64,000 bases of DNA from Alteromonas stellipolaris (lineage in GTDB: Bacteria > Pseudomonadota > Gammaproteobacteria > Enterobacterales > Alteromonadaceae). Position numbers and translations under genes: made by a program. Position 1 is the first letter of the stretch, and every line of letters starts with the position of its first letter. The stretch is taken from assembly GCF_001562115.1 (NCBI RefSeq), contig NZ_CP013926.1, positions 1,984,001 through 2,048,000 on the forward strand, given 5' to 3'. This document shows, piece after piece, positions 1 through 8,796 of the stretch. The notes beneath the pieces are model-generated. The model was not told where the DNA came from. It was given only the letters and a program-made list of their open reading frames with translations, and did no database searches.

Positions 1-1
1 A

Positions 2-1498
2 CCTAATCCAAAAGTTCCTCATGACTTTCCTAGCGTTCGCATTGAAATGAATGAAAACGTGTCGGATGCAACCACCATAAACGCGTTAAAGACAATAGAA
101 CAAACTATTTTAGATGTTGAAGAGCAGGTTATTGACGAGTTTGGCACAGGCATGATCCGAGACAGGCTCGCCTTCAACGATGAACGTACCCAAGGGCAAA
201 TTCTGACTCCTTTAGTGCACGAAGACGAACGCCCTATTGATACTTTCGAATTAGCAAGGCGCTGGCGTGAAGCCATACCTGAAATTCCCGGCATGAAGTC
301 ATTTACTGTGATTGATGATGTTAATGGTGGTGGCGAAGATGGCGAGTTTGGCTATCTTTTATTTGGCTCAGATATCAATACATTGAACGCTGCAGGGTTA
401 AAGTTTATTGAAATGCTGCAACAACAAGATGGCCTATTCGATGTTAGTTCAACCATAGATCCAGCCAGCAAAGAAGTGCAATTAGTAATGTTGCCCGTAG
501 CCTATGATTTAGGTTTAACCCTTTCTGACATTGCCTCTCAAGTAGGAGCCAGCTTCTATGGCGGCGAAGCCCAACGGGTTATTCGTAATGGCGAAGAAGT
601 GAAGGTAATGGTGCGCTACCCTGAATTTACCCGGGAACGGTTTGCTGATTTGAAATATACCGTTATCAAAACACCCCAAGGCCGTGATGTATTGCTTGGC
701 GACGTAGTCTTGCTGGATGAAAAACCAGGCATTAGCTACATTCGCCGTGAAGGTGGTTATCGCAGCGTTTACGTATGGGGCAATATTGATGAAGAGGCGG
801 TAGAGCCAAACGAAGTAGTAGAAGAAATTCGCGAGAAACTACTTCCGCAACTTCAAGAAGAATTCCCATCGGTGATGACTGAATTAGGCGGCGATATTGA
901 AGAACAGCAAGCGCAGCAAAGTGAGCAATTATTGTTTTTCTTTGCCGCAATGATTATGGTTTACATCCTTTTGGCCGTGCCGCTTAAAAGTTATGGTCAA
1001 CCACTTATCATTATGTCGGTCATTCCCTTTAGCTTCACGGGTGCTATTTGGGGTCATTTCTTGCTCGATCTAGATTTAAGCATGATGTCCACCTTTGGCC
1101 TAATAGCCGCAGCGGGTGTGGTGATAAATGATTCATTGGTAATGACGGATTTTGTCAATCAACGCCGAGCCCAAGGTTACAGCGTAAAAGAAGCAGTAAC
1201 AGAAGCAGGAAGCGCTCGCTTTAGGGCTATTACACTGACCTCGATTACAACCTTTGCGGGTGTACTGCCCATTATGTTTGAAAGTAGCCTACAGGCTGCA
1301 TTCGTGGTGCCTATGGCGGCCGCTCTTGGTTTTGCCGTGCTGTACGCCACCTTGGTCACGCTTATATTAGTGCCTTGCTTGTACTTAATCTTGCTAGACT
1401 TAGCGGTACCGTTTTCGTGGATAAAAAGTCGAATTTTCAGACGGAAACCGTCTTTAGATATTAATGTTAATACTGAAATGGAAATGGAAAATAGATAG
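2..1498 (+). CDS. RND efflux transporter, C-terminal half (5' cut by window edge)
   Basis: The frame is open from base 2, so the true start lies outside the window; an ATG at 47 is internal. The visible part has a periplasmic porter region followed by a membrane block from about base 925 to 1410 with five hydrophobic helices, the usual second half of an RND proton-driven exporter. The segment GVVINDSLVMTDF with a following basic loop matches the conserved TM10-TM11 region of AcrB-like and HAE-family pumps. It would sit in the inner membrane and work with a membrane-fusion protein that must be upstream. Substrate cannot be inferred. The C-terminus is short and charged. Confidence 0.9.
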   Translation, partial: PNPKVPHDFPSVRIEMNENVSDATTINALKTIEQTILDVEEQVIDEFGTGMIRDRLAFNDERTQGQILTPLVHEDERPIDTFELARRWREAIPEIPGMKSFTVIDDVNGGGEDGEFGYLLFGSDINTLNAAGLKFIEMLQQQDGLFDVSSTIDPASKEVQLVMLPVAYDLGLTLSDIASQVGASFYGGEAQRVIRNGEEVKVMVRYPEFTRERFADLKYTVIKTPQGRDVLLGDVVLLDEKPGISYIRREGGYRSVYVWGNIDEEAVEPNEVVEEIREKLLPQLQEEFPSVMTELGGDIEEQQAQQSEQLLFFFAAMIMVYILLAVPLKSYGQPLIIMSVIPFSFTGAIWGHFLLDLDLSMMSTFGLIAAAGVVINDSLVMTDFVNQRRAQGYSVKEAVTEAGSARFRAITLTSITTFAGVLPIMFESSLQAAFVVPMAAALGFAVLYATLVTLILVPCLYLILLDLAVPFSWIKSRIFRRKPSLDINVNTEMEMENR

Positions 1499-1528
1499 TG
1501 CTGCCGCTAACTTTGTAGTACGTGGACT

Positions 1529-1554
1529 GCGCGGTTGATACCTATCAACCGCGC
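1529..1554 (+). terminator. Perfect 12-bp hairpin after RND gene
   Basis: GCGCGGTTGATA and TATCAACCGCGC are separated by CC, 30 bases after the RND stop. The stem is strong but no T-run follows, so it may be a factor-dependent or RNA-stabilising end rather than a classic intrinsic terminator. Confidence 0.5.
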
Positions 1555-1691
1555 TCGTTAAAGTCGTCAATTCGTCACATGGTAAAAGATTATGGCAGGA
1601 ATAGTTCAGGAAATTAACGTTCTATTGTAGGACAAGGTCTCTACTTCGGCGCGTGACATCCATACTCTTGCCACAAATAAACCGAAATTCG

Positions 1692-1724
1692 GGGGTTGAA
1701 TAGCAACCCCGTAAATATTTTTTT
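1692..1724 (+). terminator. Hairpin with delayed T-run
   Basis: GGGGTTG (1692-1698) pairs with CAACCCC (1704-1710) over a 5-base loop. A seven-T run (1718-1724) follows after seven unpaired bases. It is a plausible weak terminator for rightward transcription; the gap makes it uncertain. Confidence 0.35.
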
Positions 1725-1773
1725 GGCTGGCCAATTTTGGCTATAGGCGGTTCCCCAAAAGTGACATAGACCC

Positions 1774-1789
1774 AGCGCCATGTGGCGCT
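1774..1789. repeat. Inverted repeat downstream of DoxX gene
   Basis: AGCGCCA-TG-TGGCGCT is a perfect 7-bp inverted repeat 33 bases past the DoxX stop (read on the minus strand). It could help end that transcript. The rest of 1499-1822 shows no credible gene. Confidence 0.4.
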
Positions 1790-1822
1790 ATATACCACAG
1801 GCATTAAGCCTTCACTGCAGAT

Positions 1823-2188
1823 TTAGCTTTCGCTGGCCTGAGACTCGCCTTTGCGAACCACAAAAATATAACTCATCAGTATCGCTAATACTAAGGCCGG
1901 TATTGCATTGGCGACAGCATCATAAACAACATGAAAATAAATAGCGCCAAGCATAATAATAAACAAACCGATACACGCATAAATGCTGGTTCGGCGTAAC
2001 CATACCCCCACGGCACCGGCAACTTCACATGCCCCAATAAAATAGCCGAACCACGCCGGCAACCCCATTGCCGCAAACGACATGTGCATTTGTTCTACAC
2101 CCGCTAACTTTGCTAAACCAGCAGCTGCAAATGCCACACTTGCTAAGCCTAAACTCATCCACATTCCTGCTTTCTTTACTTTGCTCAT
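1823..2188 (-). CDS. DoxX-like small membrane protein
   Basis: About 121 residues with four hydrophobic helices, fitting the DoxX/DoxD-like family. Helix 1 has AGLAKLAGVEQM and helix 2 has the G-x-x-E-V-x-G-A pattern (GACEVAGAVG) typical of the family. The role in this family is generally unknown; some members act in redox stress or thiosulfate metabolism. I chose the ATG at 2188 because GGAG lies six bases before it; an in-frame ATG at 2200 has no such site. The gene is divergent from a LysR-type regulator 128 bases away, which is the likely controller (inference). Confidence 0.75.
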   Translation of the reverse strand: MSKVKKAGMWMSLGLASVAFAAAGLAKLAGVEQMHMSFAAMGLPAWFGYFIGACEVAGAVGVWLRRTSIYACIGLFIIMLGAIYFHVVYDAVANAIPALVLAILMSYIFVVRKGESQASES

Positions 2189-2285
2189 GGTCTTCTCCAT
2201 TAAAATTCATAGCCAATTACTATTAACTTGCATAAAGCTTAAGCAAACAAAACAATAAAAAATATTGAATGTATTTTAATAACTA

Positions 2286-2302
2286 ATAAACTTAAAGTTT
2301 AT
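2286..2302. promoter_or_regulatory. 17-bp perfect palindrome, candidate LysR operator
   Basis: ATAAACTT-A-AAGTTTAT lies in the DoxX/LysR divergent spacer, 14 bases before the lysR ATG. Position and symmetry suit autoregulation by the LysR protein. No experimental support is visible. Confidence 0.45.
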
Positions 2303-2316
2303 ATCTTGGGGTCAGT

Positions 2317-3219
2317 ATGAAACTTGAGCAATTAATTATGTTTCAATCTGTAGCTGAACTAGGCTCGCTGAGTAAAGCCAGTACCAGACTAAATAAAACA
2401 CAGCCAGCAATTAGTCAGAGTATTAAGCAATTGGAAACCACGTTGAGGGTTACTTTGTTTAATCGGTCAGCCTATCGGCTAACCTTAACTGACGAGGGGA
2501 AAGTGTTATATCAACAAACATTGCGGGTTTTAGATGAAGCCAACTCATTGCGTAATATCGCTAGTAATATCGCTTCAGGTAACGAAACCAGTATTACCCT
2601 AACAACCGAGGCAACTTACAATTTGAAGGGCATTGTTCCATTACTCGCCACGGTACAAAAACAATTCCCAGATACACAATTTATCCTTAAACAGGAATAT
2701 TTAACCGGTGCACTTGAAGCCCTACTCCAGCAAAATGCCACTTTTTGTTTATCTCCGTTAACGCCAGATCTCCTGCAAAATAGTCAAATAGATAGGCACA
2801 TGTTGAATTCAGGCCAACTAGTTAATGTGGCATCGCCGCAACTCATTGCTAGGCATCCTGGGCTATATGCGAGTACTGAATTAATAAACGAGTACCAAAT
2901 CGTGGTGCAAGATTCAGGGAGAGGTTCACTTAATAAGAGTTGGGGTGTACAGGATGGACAACGATGTTGGTATGTTAATGACTTCGCAACAAAAAAAATG
3001 CTTATTGAAAGCGGTATGGGCTGGGGTAAATTACCTGGTCACCACATTGAGAAAAGTATAGAAAATGGCAAGTTGGTAAAATTACAACTGAGCGATATCG
3101 AGAATACGATAACCTTCGATTATTACATCATCAAAAATAAAAAACAGTACTTGGGCCCGGTTGCGCAAGCCTTATGGGAGCAATTTAAAACTTATACTTT
3201 TAACACCTCGGTTCAATAA
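2317..3219 (+). CDS. LysR-family transcriptional regulator
   Basis: 300 residues, the usual LTTR length. The winged helix-turn-helix is at about residues 1-60 (LEQLIMFQSVAELGSLSKAS, then QPAISQSIKQLE). The rest is a two-lobe effector-binding domain. The start follows a GGGG-type ribosome site. It is divergent from the DoxX gene, so that gene is the probable target. The effector domain is less typical than most (few strongly conserved motifs recognised), so the ligand is unknown. Confidence 0.9.
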   Translation: MKLEQLIMFQSVAELGSLSKASTRLNKTQPAISQSIKQLETTLRVTLFNRSAYRLTLTDEGKVLYQQTLRVLDEANSLRNIASNIASGNETSITLTTEATYNLKGIVPLLATVQKQFPDTQFILKQEYLTGALEALLQQNATFCLSPLTPDLLQNSQIDRHMLNSGQLVNVASPQLIARHPGLYASTELINEYQIVVQDSGRGSLNKSWGVQDGQRCWYVNDFATKKMLIESGMGWGKLPGHHIEKSIENGKLVKLQLSDIENTITFDYYIIKNKKQYLGPVAQALWEQFKTYTFNTSVQ

Positions 3220-3264
3220 CACGCCATCAAAATAGCTTACGTGATACGCAATAATGGAGAAGGG

Positions 3265-3894
3265 TTAAGCAGATTGTTCCGAGCTAACCTCGTATCGACA
3301 CAAAATAAGTGCCGCAGTACTCTTAGCAATCTCTAACTTTCGGACTTCGGTTAAAGGGTCTTCTAATTTGAACAATTGAGGCCAGAAACACTGTCCTTTT
3401 ACAAGGCTATCCAACTCTTCAACCACTTGGTCAATGTCATCAAAATCCATACGGTTGTCTTTTTTTGCGGCTTTTAACCACCTATGCATGGCTTTTTCTT
3501 GGGCTTGAAGTTGAGCAACTTCGTCTTTTAAACGATTAGGCTCGTAAAAAAAATGGCCAATAGCTACACGAGCCAACTCTAAGTGCTCATCACCGCTCAT
3601 AAAGTTTATGTCGGCCATAATAAGATCGGTAAGTTGGTCGGCCAACAACGCCTTAGGATTGTAAGGCGCACCTATATCAACAAGGGCAGATTGCCACTGC
3701 TCTTTAATGAGATGCATAACCAGCTCTTCTTTCGCTGAGAAATGGTTGTACACTGTTCTTTTAGACACGTTTGCTAGCTCAGCCAATTTATCCATGCTGG
3801 TTCCGTTTACGCCAAATTCCTGAAATGCGTGCTTTGCCGCTTGAATAATGGCATCTCGCTTAACATCACTTCGGGTACGTGTAGTGCTAGTCAT
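3265..3894 (-). CDS. TetR/AcrR-family transcriptional repressor
   Basis: 209 residues. The N-terminal helix-turn-helix spans about residues 14-60 and has the TetR signature, including FGVNGTSMDKLAELANVSKRTVYNHF. The C-terminal half is helical and resembles the AefR-like TetR C domain (inference). It is transcribed away from an MFP/RND efflux operon, the classic arrangement where the regulator represses the pump and is released by a pump substrate. Repeated sequences in the shared spacer may be its operators. Confidence 0.92.
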   Translation of the reverse strand: MTSTTRTRSDVKRDAIIQAAKHAFQEFGVNGTSMDKLAELANVSKRTVYNHFSAKEELVMHLIKEQWQSALVDIGAPYNPKALLADQLTDLIMADINFMSGDEHLELARVAIGHFFYEPNRLKDEVAQLQAQEKAMHRWLKAAKKDNRMDFDDIDQVVEELDSLVKGQCFWPQLFKLEDPLTEVRKLEIAKSTAALILCRYEVSSEQSA

Positions 3895-3934
3895 AATTTT
3901 GCTGTCTAAAAATATTATGTGGCCATTTTACACT

Positions 3935-3988
3935 GCACAGTTTACTTTTCAATGGATGATCTTTAAAATGCACCGCACAGTTTACTTT
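3935..3988. promoter_or_regulatory. Efflux operon promoter with 40-bp-spaced direct repeats
   Basis: GCACAGTTTACTTT occurs exactly at 3935-3948 and 3975-3988. The first copy overlaps a possible -35 (TTTACT, 3941-3946) that is 17 bp from a possible -10 (TAAAAT, 3964-3969). The second copy falls at the predicted transcription start. Binding by the TetR protein would block the efflux operon (inference). Confidence 0.5.
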
Positions 3989-4049
3989 AATTATAGTGAA
4001 TATAGTCGTCTATACTGTGTTCACCACAAATACGGATCGAAAAATTCTT

Positions 4050-5123
4050 ATGCCCATTTCGCGAATTCGTCACCTTGTTGCGTTTACTGCCTTGTCTGTT
4101 CTTACCCTTGCTGGCTGTACATCAGAGGATGACATACAAAATAAAACGGTAGCCCCCCGCTATGTGAAACTTGCCGAGGTGAGCACGGTTCCTGCATTTG
4201 ATGAATTTACCTTTCCGGCAGTGGTTTCTGCGGTGAAAACGGTAGATCTTAGTTTTGAAGTGTCAGGTCGGCTAGTACAAACCGATTTAACCACTGGTAA
4301 CGACATTGAAGAAGGAAAGCTGTTAGCTACGATTGACCGACAGCCTTTTGAGCGCCGTGTTGATGAACAACGTACTCGCTTGGAACAGTCTAAACGCGAA
4401 TTAGACCGTATTGAAAAAATGTATGCGCAGAAACTGGTTGCGCAGAGTACTCTTGATACGGCAAAGACCACCTACGAATTAGCTGAAATAGAACTAAAAA
4501 CGGCAAAGCAGGATTTAAGTTACACCCAATTATATGCCCCTTTCGATGCCAAAGTGTCTCAGCGTCTTGTTGAAAACAATAGTTTTGTAGCCGCGGGAAC
4601 CCCTATTGCTCGCCTACAAGATGTGTCTAAAATTTACTTCAATATTAATGTGCCAGAAAGGCTACTCACCGCGAACCTTAACCGTGGTATCAAACAAGCT
4701 AGTGCGTCGTTAACGACTGAAGAAACGCAGTGGTACCCAGTTAATTATGTAGAGCATAATACTCAGCCCGACCCAGTATCACAAACTTACGAAGTTGTTT
4801 TTGCCATGGAACCTCGTGCAGATTTACCCCTTACTCCGGGCGCACGTGCAGTCGTAAAAGTAAGTTTGCAAGGCTCGCCATTCCCTGATGGCGTTGTGGT
4901 TCCAATTCAATCGCTAGTAGGCGACAAAGCCTCAGGTTTTGCCGTTTGGGTTTACGATGAAAGTAGCCAATTGGTGAACAAAGTTAGCGTGACCGTCGAA
5001 CATATTCACGAAGATTTTGCGGTACTAAGTGGCTCGTTAGCACTGGGTCAGAAAGTTGTTGCCGCTGGCGCAACCAAAATGCGAGCCGACATGAAAGTTC
5101 TCCCTTACGAGGGAGAAAAGTAA
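4050..5123 (+). CDS. RND efflux membrane-fusion lipoprotein
   Basis: About 357 residues from ATG 4050; an in-frame GTG at 3996 would add 18 residues ahead of the signal peptide and is unlikely. The N-terminus is a lipoprotein signal ending in LTLAGC. Then come a lipoyl half (VSGRLVQTDLTTGNDIEEG), a coiled-coil hairpin around residues 100-150, the second lipoyl half (LYAPFDAKVSQRLVENNSFV) and beta-barrel and membrane-proximal domains, the order of HlyD/AcrA-type adaptors. It links the inner-membrane pump encoded three bases downstream to an outer-membrane channel that is not encoded here. Confidence 0.93.
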   Translation: MPISRIRHLVAFTALSVLTLAGCTSEDDIQNKTVAPRYVKLAEVSTVPAFDEFTFPAVVSAVKTVDLSFEVSGRLVQTDLTTGNDIEEGKLLATIDRQPFERRVDEQRTRLEQSKRELDRIEKMYAQKLVAQSTLDTAKTTYELAEIELKTAKQDLSYTQLYAPFDAKVSQRLVENNSFVAAGTPIARLQDVSKIYFNINVPERLLTANLNRGIKQASASLTTEETQWYPVNYVEHNTQPDPVSQTYEVVFAMEPRADLPLTPGARAVVKVSLQGSPFPDGVVVPIQSLVGDKASGFAVWVYDESSQLVNKVSVTVEHIHEDFAVLSGSLALGQKVVAAGATKMRADMKVLPYEGEK

Positions 5124-5126
5124 GTT

Positions 5127-8100
5127 ATGGATATCGCTCGTTATTCAATTGATAAACCCGTAAATGTATGGCTTATGGTGGTGATACTGCTACTAGGCGG
5201 TATTATTGCAATGACCAATATTGGTCGTTTGGAAGACCCCGAATTCACCATTAAGCAAGTGAAGGTTTATACCAGCTACTCCGGCGCTGGTGCAGAAAAG
5301 GTGGAGCGGGAAATTACCGAACCTCTTGAAATTGCTATCCAGCAAATGCCACAACTTAAAAAGCTCACATCAATCTCTTCGCCCGCTTTATCTGAAATTA
5401 CCGTTGAAGTGAAAAGTAACTACGACAGTAATGAGCTTCCCCAAATTTGGGATGAACTCAGAAAGCGCTTACGAGATGCAGCTACCTCCTTGCCGACCGG
5501 TGCGCAAGACCCTGTGGTTTTCGATGACTTTGGTGATGTTTACGGGCTTTATTACGCGCTGAGTGCGCCTGATTTCACTACCAGCGAATTGCGGGAATTT
5601 GCGCGCTTAATTCGAAGAGATTTATTAACCACTGAGGGCGTAGCGAAAGTCACTGTCAGCGGTGTGCAAACCGAACAGATAGTTGCCTATGTAAACCCTT
5701 ATCAGCTAGCCGGATTAGGTATTTCATTTCCTGATTTAACCTCGCTATTTGAAGATAATTTGCGCCCTTTTAACGGCGGAAGAGTCTTGGTAGACGAAAA
5801 GAACGTACGTTTAATCGTAGAGCGGGCTCCAGATAAAATTAAAGAAATTTCTAACCTTTCATTGGTGATCCCTGGTACGAACCGTTCTATTAGGGTTTCC
5901 GATGTAGCCACCCTTAAGTTAGAACCTGCTGATATTCAGTCTCAGCTTATTCGTTATAACGGTGAAGAAGCCTTAACCGTATCGGTTTCAGCGTTATCTA
6001 ACGTGAACATTGTGGATGTAGGCACCCGCGTGAATGCCAAAGTAGATCATTTACTTAATACCCTACCACTAGGTATTACCCTTACCCCTATTTACGATCA
6101 AGCTTCCGTGGTTGATGAATCGGTCGATGGCTTTATTGCTAACCTAGTGATGTCGGTCGTCGTTGTAACCCTGACATTGTGCTTATTCATGGGCTGGCGT
6201 TCAGGTGTGGTAGTAGGCATGGTGCTGTTAGTCACTGTGCTAGGTACAATTCTTATCATGTGGCTAATGGACATTCAGCTTCAGCGTATATCCCTTGGCG
6301 CGATGGTTATTGCCATGGGAATGTTGGTAGACAACGCTATTGTAGTGGCCGAAGGCATGATGCTTCGAATGGCTACCGGCGCCTCTGCCAAAGATGCAGC
6401 AAGCTTTATTGTAAAACGAACGCAGTGGCCTTTATTAGGCGCAACAGTAATAGGTATCGCGGCGTTTTCAGGGATTGGTTTATCTGATGATGCTACCGGT
6501 GAGTTCTTGTATTCCTTATTTGCCGTCGTATTAGTATCTTTAATGATGAGTTGGGTACTTGCTGTTACCTTAGTACCAGTGCTTGGCGAGCTAGTGTTCC
6601 GTAAAGGCGTAAAGCAAACGGATGGTGATGAACCAACCTTACTGCAGCGCTGGTTCACCAAAACCCTCACTGGGGCTTTAAAATTACGATGGGTGACCAT
6701 GGCCGTGTTGTTTGTGATTACCGCGGTAGCCTACGGCAGTTTCGGGATGGTTAAACAAGGCTTTTTCCCACCCTCCAACGCACCGCTGTTCTTTGTGCAT
6801 TATTGGGGCCCTCAAGACCGTGATATTCGGGCTACCGAAAAAATCATTAAAGAGGCTGAAGAACGTATTTTAGCGCAAGAAAATGTAACGGCTGTAACCA
6901 CCATTATTGGTCAAGGTGCTGACCGCTTTACGCTGACTTACGCGCCCAAAAGTGCCAATGAAAACTATGGATTTTTCATGGTACGCGTTAATGAATTAGA
7001 AAATATTCCCGCCGTTCAAGAAAAGCTTTCCGGCTTGCTCGACAACATCGATCTTGATGCCAACTTCTACCAAGAACGCATGCAATTTGGGCCAGGTTCT
7101 GGTGCTAAACTTGAAGCACGCTTTTCAGGCCCTGATGCAGAAGTTTTACGCACCCTTGCCGAAGAAGCGAAAGGCATGATGCTGGCCGATGGTAATATTA
7201 AAGATATTCGCCATAATTGGCGTGAAAAAGGCGTAGCCATAAACACCCAGTACGATAATTACAATGCCGGTATTGCGGGTGTTTCTCACTCTGACTTTAG
7301 TCAAACCGTGCAATATGCCAGTAGCGGATTGCGTCTAGGCAGCGTGCAAGATGGAGACTATGCCTACAGTATTGTGGCAAAAATGGGGCATCCTGATGAT
7401 ACCGCCATTCAATCGGTGCGAGAAAGCCAAGTATGGTCGTCACAACAACGTCAATACGTGCCTTTTACGCAAGTATCTAGCGGTTTAGATATTGTGACAG
7501 AAGAGCTGCGCATTCACCGAAAAGACAGATTACGTACTATCACAGTAGAAGCTGAGCCTGGCGATAATGAAACTGCCGCGAAAGCATTTGCCCGTATTCG
7601 CCCTCAAATTGAAGCAATGGACATTCCTGCCGGGTATGCCCTTGAATGGGGTGGTGAGTTTGAAAGCTCTAGCGATGCACAAGCGGCGCTTGGTGCAGGT
7701 TTACCTGTGGGTTTCTTAGTGATGTTCATTATCTCTGTACTGCTATTTGGACACGCTCGTCAGCCGCTGATCATTTGGTTAGTGGTGCCTATGGCGATAG
7801 TTGGTGTAGTGACAGGGCTTCTGTCTACCAATATGCCATTTGGCTTTATGTCACTTCTTGGGTTCTTAAGTTTATTCGGCATGTTGATTAAAAATGCCAT
7901 CGTACTTATTGAAGAGATAGATTTACAAATTGAAGAAGGGCTAGAAATTAAAAAGGCAATAGTAGAAGCAACATTAAGCCGTTTACGCCCTGTGACGTTG
8001 GCTGCATTAACCACCATATTAGGTATGGCGCCACTGTTATTCGATGCCTTCTTTGCAGATATGGCAGTGACGATTATGGGCGGATTAACCTTTGCCACTA

Positions 8101-8171
8101 TTCTTACGCTTATTGCCGTACCTGTACTGTATAGCATTTTGTTCAAAGTAAGCTATCGAAAAGCCAGTTAG
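5127..8171 (+). CDS. RND efflux pump, inner-membrane transporter
   Basis: 1014 residues, full length for the AcrB/HAE family. It starts with the cytoplasmic stretch and TM1 (VNVWLMVVILLLGGIIAM) and has two large periplasmic porter loops. TM4 carries GMLVDNAIVVAEGM, the conserved acidic proton-relay segment. The C-terminal half repeats the pattern (LLGFLSLFGMLIKNAIVLIEEID). It is translated three bases after the adaptor with GGGAG before its ATG, so the two form an operon under the TetR regulator. The sequence is closer to the short, less specialised RND pumps than to AcrB; substrates are unknown. Confidence 0.95.
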   Translation: MDIARYSIDKPVNVWLMVVILLLGGIIAMTNIGRLEDPEFTIKQVKVYTSYSGAGAEKVEREITEPLEIAIQQMPQLKKLTSISSPALSEITVEVKSNYDSNELPQIWDELRKRLRDAATSLPTGAQDPVVFDDFGDVYGLYYALSAPDFTTSELREFARLIRRDLLTTEGVAKVTVSGVQTEQIVAYVNPYQLAGLGISFPDLTSLFEDNLRPFNGGRVLVDEKNVRLIVERAPDKIKEISNLSLVIPGTNRSIRVSDVATLKLEPADIQSQLIRYNGEEALTVSVSALSNVNIVDVGTRVNAKVDHLLNTLPLGITLTPIYDQASVVDESVDGFIANLVMSVVVVTLTLCLFMGWRSGVVVGMVLLVTVLGTILIMWLMDIQLQRISLGAMVIAMGMLVDNAIVVAEGMMLRMATGASAKDAASFIVKRTQWPLLGATVIGIAAFSGIGLSDDATGEFLYSLFAVVLVSLMMSWVLAVTLVPVLGELVFRKGVKQTDGDEPTLLQRWFTKTLTGALKLRWVTMAVLFVITAVAYGSFGMVKQGFFPPSNAPLFFVHYWGPQDRDIRATEKIIKEAEERILAQENVTAVTTIIGQGADRFTLTYAPKSANENYGFFMVRVNELENIPAVQEKLSGLLDNIDLDANFYQERMQFGPGSGAKLEARFSGPDAEVLRTLAEEAKGMMLADGNIKDIRHNWREKGVAINTQYDNYNAGIAGVSHSDFSQTVQYASSGLRLGSVQDGDYAYSIVAKMGHPDDTAIQSVRESQVWSSQQRQYVPFTQVSSGLDIVTEELRIHRKDRLRTITVEAEPGDNETAAKAFARIRPQIEAMDIPAGYALEWGGEFESSSDAQAALGAGLPVGFLVMFIISVLLFGHARQPLIIWLVVPMAIVGVVTGLLSTNMPFGFMSLLGFLSLFGMLIKNAIVLIEEIDLQIEEGLEIKKAIVEATLSRLRPVTLAALTTILGMAPLLFDAFFADMAVTIMGGLTFATILTLIAVPVLYSILFKVSYRKAS

Positions 8172-8200
8172 TTTGTTTACTGTAAATTAGGAAAGAATCA

Positions 8201-8230
8201 AAAAAGGTGCGTTTATACGCACCTTTTTTA
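8201..8230. terminator. Bidirectional intrinsic terminator
   Basis: GGTGCGT (8206-8212) and ACGCACC (8217-8223) enclose TTAT, with A-tract before and T-tract after. It ends the efflux operon and could also stop leftward transcription from the CBS gene. Confidence 0.9.
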
Positions 8231-8282
8231 TTGATGTTAACATCGCTGATTATATGGTTTTCACAACTTCTACCAATAGCCT

Positions 8283-8705
8283 CTAACCTTTCTTAGCATT
8301 CACCCTCGCTTCCATAAATCGCATAACATCTCGCCAAGAGACAATGCCAACCGGGCATCGCTTCTCATCAATAATGGGAATGCAGGAAATCTTGTTGTCA
8401 TTGAATAATGAAATTGCGCTAACAATTGAATCGCTTGCAGAAAGGGTTAACACATTTCGTGTCATAATTTGGTGCGCTTTTTTTTCTAGTGTCGCTTTGT
8501 CACGAAAACGCTCATTAACCGTATTTGCAAAAGGGCTTGTCGCCTTTAACACGTCGCGGTCTGAAATGATGCCTTGCAGTTGATTCTGATGCACGACTAC
8601 CAAATGATGAAACCCCGTTTCAGCGAACAAGGTTTGTATCAACTCTAGGCTATCATCCATGTGCACACTGACCACACGAGTAGACATAATATGGGACAAA
8701 CTCAT
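8283..8705 (-). CDS. Tandem CBS-domain protein
   Basis: 140 residues made almost entirely of two CBS motifs, about residues 8-60 and 78-135. Characteristic strands are MSTRVVSVHMDDSLELIQTLF, LQGIISDRDVLK, MTRNVLTLSASDSIVSAISLF and PVGIVSWRDVMRF. Stand-alone CBS pairs bind adenine nucleotides or related ligands and sense energy or act as regulators. No fused effector is present and the partner is unknown. Single gene, downstream end at the shared terminator. Confidence 0.88.
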   Translation of the reverse strand: MSLSHIMSTRVVSVHMDDSLELIQTLFAETGFHHLVVVHQNQLQGIISDRDVLKATSPFANTVNERFRDKATLEKKAHQIMTRNVLTLSASDSIVSAISLFNDNKISCIPIIDEKRCPVGIVSWRDVMRFMEARVNAKKG

Positions 8706-8796
8706 GGTATTCCTTTTACTTTTACGTTAACCCTAGCGATTCCTGCTTTGCTAAATAAGGGGGCAGCGTGCGATGTTGCTGCCCACAATGCTTAGC

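Noticed and set aside
1622..1804. 60-codon minus-strand frame after the DoxX gene
   Set aside because: It spans two palindromes and has no start signal; better explained as spacer.
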